Shown here: piece by piece, positions 1 through 6,971 of the stretch
Numbering within the stretch: position 1 is the stretch's first letter
Layout of the letters: every line of letters begins with the position of its first letter
Origin: an uncultured Collinsella sp.
GTDB lineage: Bacteria > Actinomycetota > Coriobacteriia > Coriobacteriales > Coriobacteriaceae
Assembly: GCA_900757265.1 (NCBI GenBank)
Contig: CAAENW010000071.1
Coordinates: forward strand, 1 to 8,089
Length of the DNA stretch: 8,089 bases
Direction: 5' to 3'
Notes under the pieces: model-generated
Seen by the model: the letters and a program-made list of their open reading frames with translations, nothing else
Told to the model about the DNA's origin: nothing
Database searches by the model: none
Program-made: the position numbers and the translations under genes

Positions 1-4
1 AAGC

Positions 5-45
5 AGGCCGCCCGCCGTTTTTAGATGCGAAACGGTGGGCGGCCT
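5..45 (-). terminator. Hairpin downstream of the response regulator, probable terminator
   Basis: Bases 5-20 and 30-45 form a 16-pair GC-rich stem with one G-T wobble (14/36) and a 9-base loop (21-29). It begins 37 bases past the response regulator stop codon. Read on the minus strand, the stem is followed by GCTT and then the window ends, so a T-run cannot be confirmed. The A/T bases at the loop side of the stem and the GC-rich base fit an intrinsic terminator closing the signalling operon, possibly shared with a gene beyond the left edge. Confidence 0.6.
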
Positions 46-81
46 ATCCTTGCGGTGCCGGAACACGGGTGAGCGCGTCGA

Positions 82-705
82 TTACGGGCGCTCCATGTTG
101 GGAACGATGCTACCCTCGGTCACCGCATGCACGGCCAGGCGCATGATGTTGTCGTAGCCGGTCTTGCTCAGGATCTCCGAGATGCGGCGCTTGATGGTGC
201 CCTCACTCATAAACAGCTCGGCCGCGATCTCGCGACGACTTTTGCCCTCGCAGGCAAGGCGCAAAATCGATAGCTCGACATCGTCGAGGGCTGCTGTACC
301 CGAAAAAATGCTCTCGGGCGGCTTGGGAAACGTGCAGTAGCCAGCCAACGTGGAGCGCATCACGGCGAACAGCTCGTCGATACCGACGTTCTTGTACACA
401 AAGCTATCGACGCCCGCCTCGCGGGCCTGATCGACAAAGGTGATCTCGGGCATGCCTGTCATGATAATGATGCGACACTCGGGCAGCTGCTCCTTGATGC
501 GTGCCGCCGCCACGATGCCGTTTGAATCGTGTTCGGTGCACACGTCCATCAGTATCATGTCCGGGCGCTCCTTGAGCGCGACACCCAAGGCCTCGGAGGC
601 ATCGGCGATCGCGGCAACGACGGTCATATCGGGCTGGTCGCCAACGGAGCGCGCCAGGCTCTCGCGCAGGATGGCCTGATCTTCGACAATTAACACGCGG
701 ATCAT
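82..705 (-). CDS. NarL/LuxR-type two-component response regulator
   Basis: A 207-residue DNA-binding response regulator, the normal length for the NarL/FixJ family. The receiver domain spans about residues 1-120. The acidic pocket includes E8-D9, the phosphoacceptor is D54 (motif LMDV), the switch threonine is T83 (IMTG) and the conserved lysine is K105 (VYKN). A LuxR-type helix-turn-helix follows at about 138-198 (LDDVELSILRLACEGKSRRE, then SEGTIKRRISEILSKTGYDN); arginine stands where a histidine is common in the recognition helix. The ATG overlaps the TGA of the upstream kinase gene as ATGA, with AAAGGAG six bases before the start, so translation is probably coupled to the kinase. Its expected partner is that kinase, which would phosphorylate D54. 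Target genes cannot be read from the window. The family call is secure; the signal is unknown. Confidence 0.95.
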   Translation of the reverse strand: MIRVLIVEDQAILRESLARSVGDQPDMTVVAAIADASEALGVALKERPDMILMDVCTEHDSNGIVAAARIKEQLPECRIIIMTGMPEITFVDQAREAGVDSFVYKNVGIDELFAVMRSTLAGYCTFPKPPESIFSGTAALDDVELSILRLACEGKSRREIAAELFMSEGTIKRRISEILSKTGYDNIMRLAVHAVTEGSIVPNMERP

Positions 706-718
706 GAGTTTCTCCTTT
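702..718 (-). promoter_or_regulatory. Ribosome binding site and ATGA stop/start overlap
   Basis: AAAGGAG (complement of 712-718) lies inside the last codons of the kinase gene, six bases before the response regulator ATG (705-703). The kinase TGA occupies 704-702, giving a 4-base overlap. This sets the start of the regulator and suggests termination-reinitiation coupling. Confidence 0.85.
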
Positions 719-2201
719 GGGACGTGTCGTTGGCGTTAAGCGGAATGGATACCGTAAGCGTAAAGGGCGGGGTGGCGTGGACCTCTAGGCTGCCACCCAG
801 ATCTTGCGCGACATGCCTCATACCTGGGATTCCCGTTCCCTCGCGATACGATACGGGGGCCGGGGACCCGTCGTTAGAAATCGTCATGTGCGCGACGGCG
901 TCAGCATCCGTCCTCTCCTGCCACAAGCGCACATGGACCCGATGCGCCTGCGCATGCTTGGTGGCGTTGGTCGAGGCCTCGCGGATAATCTGCAAAAAGG
1001 CAGCGGCGACACGCGCGTCCTCAGGCAGCGCACCCTCAACATCGATCTGCACGCTCACCAGGCCAAAAGCATGGACGATATCGCCCAGTTGCTCTGCCGG
1101 TTCGGTGTCGCCCCCGCTGCGCAGATCGGCAGCGATTGAGCGCAGCAGCGGGTCGATCTGCTCGAGCGACTCGTCGTCCAAGCGCCCCTCCTCCAAATAG
1201 CGATGGAGGATGGACAGACGCTGCCCGATCACGTCGTGCACGCGGGCGCGCATACGCAGATAGGCCGCATTGCCAGCAACCTTTTTGACTTCTTCGATCT
1301 GGGCCTGGAGCTCTTGGCCCGCAAGCTCAAGCAGGTGGTTGGCCTGCGCCAGGCGGTCATGCGCATGCGCATACTCTGTCACATCCAGACCGATTATGCG
1401 CTCGAACGAACGGCCCGAGACCATAACGCCATCGCACACAAACAGGCGAATCTCGGCGGGAGAAACCTCGACCACCGCACGCGCCTCACCAAAGCGGTCC
1501 AGGTTGATCCGCACGCGGTTCTTACCGCCTTCGGGCATTTGCATGCTGAGCTTGCGCAGGTCGTTCCATGTACCGCTCATATCGCCTAGGTCGGTGGGCA
1601 TATGAAGCTCCACCAGGTTTTTACGCATGCAGCGGTTCATGAGCAGTGGACGGCCCCTCGAGTCCAGATACAGGATGCCCACGGGAATCACGTTGATGGT
1701 TTCGATCGTCGAGAACGCGGTGATATCCTCCTGGCGGTTACGGACGTCCATCAAGAGCGCCGCGACGGAACGGAACAGGAAGAACGCTCCCTCTGCGATA
1801 AGGACAACGGCCCACACCGAGCCCATGGCAAAAACCACCGGCGGTGTCACGGCGCCAACAAGCAGCAGCTCGGCCAGCATGACAGGGCGACGATAGTGCA
1901 CCATAAGGACCACGCCATAGGCAAAGATCGCGGCATTGAGCCACAGCACTCCGCCCATTGCCCTGGCGCAAACGTCAAGCGGCGCCACCAGATACGAGCC
2001 AGACGACGCGAATAAGATGAGCGCCGAAATCATCAGGTGAAGCACAAGGCTCGTCTCGTAGGCGCAAATCACCTTACGGTTATAGGACGAGCGGCGCGAT
2101 GCGATGAGCGGGACGTGGATCATCTGCAGACACGCAGCCAGGGCAAAGATAACATCGAGCGCAACGATTTGGGGAAGGATGAACGAAATCTGCATCGTCA
2201 C
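702..2201 (-). CDS. Membrane sensor histidine kinase, NarX/DesK-like (HPK7)
   Basis: A 499-residue sensor kinase. Residues 1-155 hold five or six hydrophobic helices (roughly 8-32, 49-68, 83-102, 108-125, 128-152). A PAS-like sensing segment (about 160-275) and a short coiled coil (about 280-312) follow. The dimerisation domain carries RARVHDVIGQRLS, with H322 as the likely phosphoacceptor in the HDxxGQ motif typical of kinases that pair with NarL-type regulators. The ATPase domain (about 395-487) shows the N-box (IIREASTNATKHA, N412), the G1 box (ISNDGSP, D444) and a G2-like box (GTGIPGMRHV). The gene sits between the 7TM protein and the regulator with 4-base overlaps on both sides. The start is ambiguous: GTG at 2201 makes a GTGA overlap with the upstream stop, while ATG at 2195 (residue 3) also has a G-rich stretch upstream. 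The family is certain; the ligand is unknown. Confidence 0.93.
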   Translation of the reverse strand: MTMQISFILPQIVALDVIFALAACLQMIHVPLIASRRSSYNRKVICAYETSLVLHLMISALILFASSGSYLVAPLDVCARAMGGVLWLNAAIFAYGVVLMVHYRRPVMLAELLLVGAVTPPVVFAMGSVWAVVLIAEGAFFLFRSVAALLMDVRNRQEDITAFSTIETINVIPVGILYLDSRGRPLLMNRCMRKNLVELHMPTDLGDMSGTWNDLRKLSMQMPEGGKNRVRINLDRFGEARAVVEVSPAEIRLFVCDGVMVSGRSFERIIGLDVTEYAHAHDRLAQANHLLELAGQELQAQIEEVKKVAGNAAYLRMRARVHDVIGQRLSILHRYLEEGRLDDESLEQIDPLLRSIAADLRSGGDTEPAEQLGDIVHAFGLVSVQIDVEGALPEDARVAAAFLQIIREASTNATKHAQAHRVHVRLWQERTDADAVAHMTISNDGSPAPVSYREGTGIPGMRHVAQDLGGSLEVHATPPFTLTVSIPLNANDTSQRRNS

Positions 2202-4081
2202 TCACCCGCCCTCGGCATCAAGACGATCATGCGCAGCTGGCCGGGCTCGCCCTCAAGGCGGTATGCCACGTTGCGCCCTTGCAGAGCGCTTTCGAGCTCT
2301 TGCGCAGCGGGCGTCTGCGAAAGATCTTCATCATCGTTGGAAAAAAGCGTGGCGCGCAGCTCGACACTGCACCGGTCATGGTCGCCCAAGTGATACATAA
2401 GCGCCGGATGGTCGGTGGTGTAGGCAAAAAACGCAAAGTCATACACGCAGTCGTACAGGGCGCTTACCGTACTGGCGTGCATCGGGCGCCGTATGGCGAT
2501 AATCGAGGCGCAATCGACATCGATGGTGCGCAGGTCACTTGCGAGCTCGTTGGCGATGAGCTGAATGCGGTCGCGGTCAAAACCGCTCTCCCCGTGCTGT
2601 GCCAACGTGAGCGACCCCTTGCGTTTGCAATAGGCGACGAGCATCTTGGCGCGCTGCAGCATGCGGTAACGCTCGTGCGAAGATGCCTCATCGGTCAACG
2701 GCGGCAGCGAGCTCAACAGGTAGTACATCCCTTCGAGCGCACGGGCAAGCGCTTGGTCCACGTCTTGGACCAGTAAGGTCTCGGCCTCTTGGTCTGCCAG
2801 ATGCGTCTTAAGGTCGTAGTCGGCGGCGAGCAGCTCGTTTTGGCGCTGCAGCTCCATGCGACGATGCGCCAGCTCGCGATTGAGCTCGTTGAGCTCCGAG
2901 ACGTCCTGGGCAAGCAGGGCCGATCCGCCCAGCAGTGGAAAGGCACGGTACATTACATCGGGATCGGACGCCACGGCAAAGGCATGGGCATGCCCGTGTT
3001 CCTGGGCCCGCAGCTCTTCGCACACGCCCGCCGGCATTGGCTTTGACACCGGTGTGGCATAGACTTCCTGCAGGTCGCGCGTTAGAACTTTGAGGTCGAG
3101 CGGCAAGGTATCGAAGATGCCAGCAATGTCGTGATATGACGGAATGACACCGCAATCGAGACAGATTTCCATCGCCACCACGCACAGGACGCAATAGACG
3201 AGCGAAAAGTTGAGCCTCCATGCCCAGGGCACGCGCAGAGCATACGAGATGGCAAAGAATGCGCCCCCCAGCAGTACGAGCGCCGCCGTGCCCGAGAAAC
3301 GCTGGATGCGAAAGGACGAGGACCGGCCCACCAGGATAAAAAAGGCAACGAAGTTAAAGGCTGTCCATACCAGAACGGTACCGTAGCCCCAACCATATGT
3401 GTAATCGTTGCTCCAGGTTCCACTCGATCGATCGAAATGGAAGACCTGCTGATGAACATCGTTAGTAAGCACAAAGCCGATAAGCAGGACAGCCATGACC
3501 CACAAAACGGTGCGGTACCGACGCCCCATACGATGCTGTTCCAAACCCGCGAGGCGCAGACCGCACAGCTGGTAGATCAGCGGAATGAGCGTCATGGGCA
3601 CGTAGTACAGGTACCACAGCACGGTGGCATAGAACGGCGTGAACGACTTATATTTGAGGATGACCTCGATCATCCACAGGGCACAAATGGCGGCGATGGC
3701 AACAAGGCGGCGGCGCAAGACGTAGTCCAAGCAGCGTAGGTACGCCAACACACCCCAGATTGAAAATGCAATTGCGGCGACAAGCAGCGGGAGAGAGCTC
3801 GAGTGGACGAGCGCATCCACGACCTCTTCGGACACCTCGCTATAGGCGGGCACGGTGTTGGAAAGCTTGGGGTCGGAGGCAAACAGTGCCGGCAAGACTG
3901 CCAAAAGCATAAGGAACAGCGCGGTAATGGCGCCGGCGATAACAAAGACGCGGTGGCGATACACGCCATGCGATATTCCAACAAGGAATCGCGGCATGGC
4001 GAAGAGCCTGCCGCCCCTAAGATCCGCCACGGGCGCGGATCGGGCGGTCGCGTGGCCGATATGTCGCTCGCGGGTACCCAT
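2198..4081 (-). CDS. 7TM receptor-like protein with degenerate histidine-kinase C-terminus
   Basis: A 627-residue membrane protein, first in the three-gene signalling operon. Residues 44-306 hold about eight hydrophobic helices (near 46-68, 98-116, 126-142, 150-172, 191-206, 232-252, 263-283, 290-306). The segment LTNDVHQQVF (205-214) recalls the N-terminal 7TM domain of some histidine kinases. A PAS-sized soluble segment (about 315-390) leads into a strong coiled coil (about 391-445). The C-terminal third (about 446-627) has the size and position of a dimerisation plus ATPase module, but I find no HDxxGQ or HExxxP histidine motif, no N-box and no glycine-rich ATP lid. It is therefore probably a receptor or modulator for the neighbouring kinase, which has its own catalytic domain. 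The ATG at 4081 has no clear ribosome binding site; ATG at 3997 (residue 29) is an alternative. The membrane-receptor call is good; the pseudokinase reading is inference. Confidence 0.75.
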   Translation of the reverse strand: MGTRERHIGHATARSAPVADLRGGRLFAMPRFLVGISHGVYRHRVFVIAGAITALFLMLLAVLPALFASDPKLSNTVPAYSEVSEEVVDALVHSSSLPLLVAAIAFSIWGVLAYLRCLDYVLRRRLVAIAAICALWMIEVILKYKSFTPFYATVLWYLYYVPMTLIPLIYQLCGLRLAGLEQHRMGRRYRTVLWVMAVLLIGFVLTNDVHQQVFHFDRSSGTWSNDYTYGWGYGTVLVWTAFNFVAFFILVGRSSSFRIQRFSGTAALVLLGGAFFAISYALRVPWAWRLNFSLVYCVLCVVAMEICLDCGVIPSYHDIAGIFDTLPLDLKVLTRDLQEVYATPVSKPMPAGVCEELRAQEHGHAHAFAVASDPDVMYRAFPLLGGSALLAQDVSELNELNRELAHRRMELQRQNELLAADYDLKTHLADQEAETLLVQDVDQALARALEGMYYLLSSLPPLTDEASSHERYRMLQRAKMLVAYCKRKGSLTLAQHGESGFDRDRIQLIANELASDLRTIDVDCASIIAIRRPMHASTVSALYDCVYDFAFFAYTTDHPALMYHLGDHDRCSVELRATLFSNDDEDLSQTPAAQELESALQGRNVAYRLEGEPGQLRMIVLMPRAGE

Positions 4082-4167
4082 AGTGCTTTTAGTGTACCGA
4101 CAGGCGGGCCCAAAAAGCGGGCCACATGTCCCAAAATCCGCCGACGGCGAGGGACGTCGCCAGCGAC

Positions 4168-4196
4168 TAGTCGTTTAAGAACGTCCCCAATGACTA
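4168..4196. repeat. Small hairpin repeat, family A, copy 1
   Basis: Arms 4168-4175 and 4189-4196 pair over eight positions with one G-T wobble (4173/4191). The segment 4174-4195 matches 4315-4336 at 20 of 22 positions in direct orientation. The core TTTAAGAACGTCCCCAATGA lies mostly in the loop. The left arm overlaps a perfect 10-base palindrome, CGACTAGTCG (4164-4173). Confidence 0.8.
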
Positions 4197-4234
4197 AGAC
4201 AAAACGAGCGAGGATTTTTGGACGCCCAAATGGC

Positions 4235-4298
4235 GAGAGTGGATAATCTCCCACTTTGAGCCCACAAACAGGCTAAAAACGGGAGATTATCCACTCTC
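4235..4298. repeat. 18-bp perfect inverted repeat with 28-base centre
   Basis: GAGAGTGGATAATCTCCC at 4235-4252 is matched perfectly by its reverse complement at 4281-4298. The 28-base centre contains a further four-pair stem, AGCC (4259-4262) with GGCT (4271-4274). No T-run follows on either strand, so it does not look like an ordinary terminator. It lies between two direct copies of the family A hairpin. Its size and form suit a miniature palindromic mobile or REP-like element. Confidence 0.85.
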
Positions 4299-4307
4299 AT
4301 TCTGCGG

Positions 4308-4338
4308 GTACTCATTTAAGTACGTCCCCAATGAGTGC
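4308..4338. repeat. Small hairpin repeat, family A, copy 2
   Basis: ACTCATT (4310-4316) pairs perfectly with AATGAGT (4330-4336), and the stem can be extended by a T-G wobble and a G-C pair (4308-4309 with 4337-4338). The loop TTTAAGTACGTCCCC is nearly identical to copy 1. Compared with copy 1, the G4170-C4194 pair becomes C4311-G4335, a compensatory change that keeps the stem. Confidence 0.8.
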
Positions 4339-4350
4339 TTTCACTTCTTT

Positions 4351-4390
4351 TAACAAAACGCCCGGCGGGCATTAACTGCTCGCCGGGCGT
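4351..4390 (-). terminator. Intrinsic terminator of the 6-phospho-beta-glucosidase gene
   Basis: CGCCGGGCGT (4381-4390) and ACGCCCGGCG (4358-4367) form a perfect 10-pair stem, extended inward by a G-T wobble and two G-C pairs. On the minus strand it begins 40 bases after the glucosidase stop and is followed at once by TTTTGTT (4357-4351). This is a typical Rho-independent terminator. Confidence 0.88.
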
Positions 4391-4429
4391 ATTGGTTAGG
4401 AAACTCTGAAGTTGAGTGTCTCGGCTTCC

Positions 4430-5863
<1,434 letters not shown>

Positions 5864-5877
5864 TCAATCCTTTCACA

Positions 5878-5915
5878 CGCTGTTTGTCGTAGCTTCAGTA
5901 TCCCCGCAAACAGCG
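5878..5915. promoter_or_regulatory. 9-bp inverted repeat around the glucosidase -10 box, candidate operator
   Basis: CGCTGTTTG (5878-5886) and CAAACAGCG (5907-5915) are perfect reverse complements separated by 20 bases that contain the candidate -10 box. The placement would suit a repressor or activator site controlling the glucosidase, but one isolated repeat is weak evidence and no regulator gene lies beside it. Confidence 0.4.
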
Positions 5916-5925
5916 CGCCGCTCAA
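5897..5925 (-). promoter_or_regulatory. Candidate sigma-A type promoter of the glucosidase gene
   Basis: On the minus strand, TTGAGC (complement of 5920-5925) and GATACT (complement of 5897-5902) are 17 bases apart. Each matches the housekeeping consensus at 4 of 6 positions. The predicted transcript would start near 5890 and give a leader of about 30 bases with a good ribosome binding site. Confidence 0.45.
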
Positions 5926-6003
5926 CGACAGCAACGCAGGTCGACACTTCTTTTCGCGCGCGGGCGTCCGGCAGCCGCCCCTGCCTGACACTTTCTGATA
6001 CCG

Positions 6004-6056
6004 CCGCCCCAAACCACCACAAAGGGGACAGGCACCTTTGTGGTGGTTTGGGGCGG
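6004..6056. repeat. 22-bp perfect inverted repeat with 9-base loop
   Basis: Arms 6004-6025 and 6035-6056 are perfect reverse complements around the loop GGACAGGCA (6026-6034). The inner part reads CAAAGGGGACAGGCACCTTT. No T-run follows on the plus strand; the minus side continues into GC-rich sequence. From general knowledge, similar GGGGACAGGCACC hairpins occur as dispersed repeats in many bacterial genomes, in some near Y1/REP-type transposases. That link is recalled, not tested here. Confidence 0.88.
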
Positions 6057-6064
6057 TTTGTCTT

Positions 6065-6111
6065 GATCTGTAACAGGTAGACCGCCAAAACCGGGCCTGG
6101 TGTTACAGATC
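6065..6111. repeat. 47-base hairpin repeat, family C, copy 1
   Basis: GATCTGTAACA (6065-6075) and TGTTACAGATC (6101-6111) are perfect 11-bp arms. The stem can be lengthened across a T-G wobble by TCT (6061-6063) with AGA (6113-6115). The arms and the adjacent GGTAGA match copy 2, while the centre differs. Total length equals that of copy 2. Confidence 0.85.
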
Positions 6112-6143
6112 GAGATCTTTCGGGCACCCTCTGCGGTTATCTC

Positions 6144-6190
6144 AATCTGTAACAGGTAGAGACGATTTAGCCCGCCAGGTGTTACAGATT
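6144..6190. repeat. 47-base hairpin repeat, family C, copy 2
   Basis: AATCTGTAACA (6144-6154) and TGTTACAGATT (6180-6190) are perfect 11-bp arms. The outermost pair is A-T here and G-C in copy 1, a compensatory difference. The copy ends 13 bases before the DUF4867 stop codon position on the plus strand, that is, just downstream of that gene. It could slow or end its transcription, but no T-run follows the stem. Confidence 0.85.
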
Positions 6191-6203
6191 AAAACAAAAG
6201 CCC

Positions 6204-6848
6204 CTAGTCCACGGTGATGTCGAGGTTCTTGCCGACGAGGCCCACGTAGCCGCCTTCGGCTGCCTTGGGGCTATCGGCGTGGCAGAGGACCCACTTGTCA
6301 GCCTTCCAGTAGCAGTAGCTGTCACCGGCGGCAGGCATGTCGGCTGCAGCCTCGGGGCGCGGGCCATTGGTGCCCGCCGGCAGCGCCACCATCACCTGGA
6401 AGCCGCCGTCGTCGACCATGCAGGGCGTGTAGTGGAGCGTGGTGTTGAAGACCTCAACGACCTTGCCCGCCGGTACGCGGAACGCCTTGACGCACGCGGT
6501 GTCGAGCTTGCCGTCCTCGATCTCCCAGCGATGCGCCACGAGCAGGATAAAGTCGCGGGCGCCCAGGTTAAACTCGCTGGCGCGGTGATACTCCAGGCAG
6601 TTGAGGCGTGTGTTGTGCCCGTTGCACCAGCCGAGCTGGAAGGAGCGGCCGCCGTACATGAGAAAGCCCAGCTTATCGGCATCCTTGACGCCCTCGAGCT
6701 CCGGCGCGCTTGCTACGTACTTGCTGCCCTCGGGGATGGGCGTAGCCGCGAGCGCCTCGATGAGCGGAGCGGTCAGGTTGGACGGAACGTCGTTCCACAC
6801 GCAGCCATAAGATTTGAACTCGTGATCTGATACAGAGTAGATATGCAT
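6204..6848 (-). CDS. DUF4867 family protein, cupin-like, function unknown
   Basis: A 214-residue soluble protein that I recognise as DUF4867, a family without an established function. The most conserved-looking segment is GHNTRLNCLEYHRASEF (residues 77-93), followed by AFRVPAGKVVEVFNTTLHYT (122-141). H78, E86, H88, E92 and H139 are arranged as in metal-binding cupins, so a sugar isomerase or lyase-like role is possible; this is inference. There is no signal peptide or membrane segment. I chose the ATG at 6848 because AGGAG (complement of 6854-6858) lies five bases before it; a longer frame beginning at 6884 would add 12 residues without a ribosome binding site. The gene lies 343 bases upstream of the 6-phospho-beta-glucosidase in the same direction, which suits a carbohydrate role but does not prove it. 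Confidence 0.85.
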   Translation of the reverse strand: MHIYSVSDHEFKSYGCVWNDVPSNLTAPLIEALAATPIPEGSKYVASAPELEGVKDADKLGFLMYGGRSFQLGWCNGHNTRLNCLEYHRASEFNLGARDFILLVAHRWEIEDGKLDTACVKAFRVPAGKVVEVFNTTLHYTPCMVDDGGFQVMVALPAGTNGPRPEAAADMPAAGDSYCYWKADKWVLCHADSPKAAEGGYVGLVGKNLDITVD

Positions 6849-6853
6849 GTTCG

Positions 6854-6891
6854 CTCCTGTTCGTTTATGTGACAGTACGAACATTCTAGAA
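6854..6891 (-). promoter_or_regulatory. Ribosome binding site and possible promoter/operator of the DUF4867 gene
   Basis: AGGAG (6854-6858) fixes the start codon. Upstream, TGTTCGT (6858-6864) and ACGAACA (6877-6883) form a 7-bp inverted repeat, and GAACAT occurs twice (6879-6884, 6889-6894). TAGAAT (complement of 6884-6889) matches a -10 box at 5 of 6 positions, but no good -35 is visible. The inverted repeat would straddle the predicted transcript start, as an operator might. Confidence 0.35.
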
Positions 6892-6929
6892 CATCATTCA
6901 TCCACGACCACGATCAATACCGAAAACAT

Positions 6930-6966
6930 TGCATGACGAAATCACCCGCTTAAAAAGCGACATGCA
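6930..6966 (-). other. Weak hairpin after the alpha/beta hydrolase gene
   Basis: TGCATGACG (6930-6938) and CGACATGCA (6958-6966) pair at eight of nine positions with one A-A mismatch. On the minus strand the stem is followed by ATGTTTTC. It could be a poor terminator for the hydrolase gene, which ends six bases away. The weak stem and the long loop keep confidence low. Confidence 0.3.
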
Positions 6967-6971
6967 GTTTC

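Larger units (their letters stand above)
4082..4429. other. Gene-free palindrome-rich region between the signalling operon and the glucosidase
   Basis: This 348-base stretch holds no convincing gene. From left to right it carries the unassigned upstream region of the 7TM gene (4082-4160), a first small hairpin repeat (4168-4196), an 18-bp inverted repeat (4235-4298), a second copy of the small hairpin repeat (4308-4338) and the glucosidase terminator (4351-4390). No strong promoter for the signalling operon was found; TACACT nine bases before the 4081 ATG is a weak -10 candidate without a good -35. Confidence 0.7.

Noticed and set aside
4090..4100. TACACT as the -10 box of a leaderless signalling operon transcript.
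   Set aside because: It matches the consensus at 4 of 6 positions, but no acceptable -35 hexamer lies at 16-18 bases, so it is not listed as a promoter.
4107..4123. GGCCC/GGGCC hairpin before the 7TM gene.
   Set aside because: Only five pairs in GC-rich sequence, with no T-run in a useful place; expected by chance.
6204..6884. A longer DUF4867 reading frame starting at 6884.
   Set aside because: The added 12 residues have no ribosome binding site, while the ATG at 6848 has AGGAG five bases upstream and gives the family-like N-terminus MHIYSVSDHEF.
6947..6959. CGCTT/AAGCG hairpin downstream of the hydrolase gene as a terminator.
   Set aside because: Five pairs around three A residues with no following T-run on the minus strand; too weak to call.
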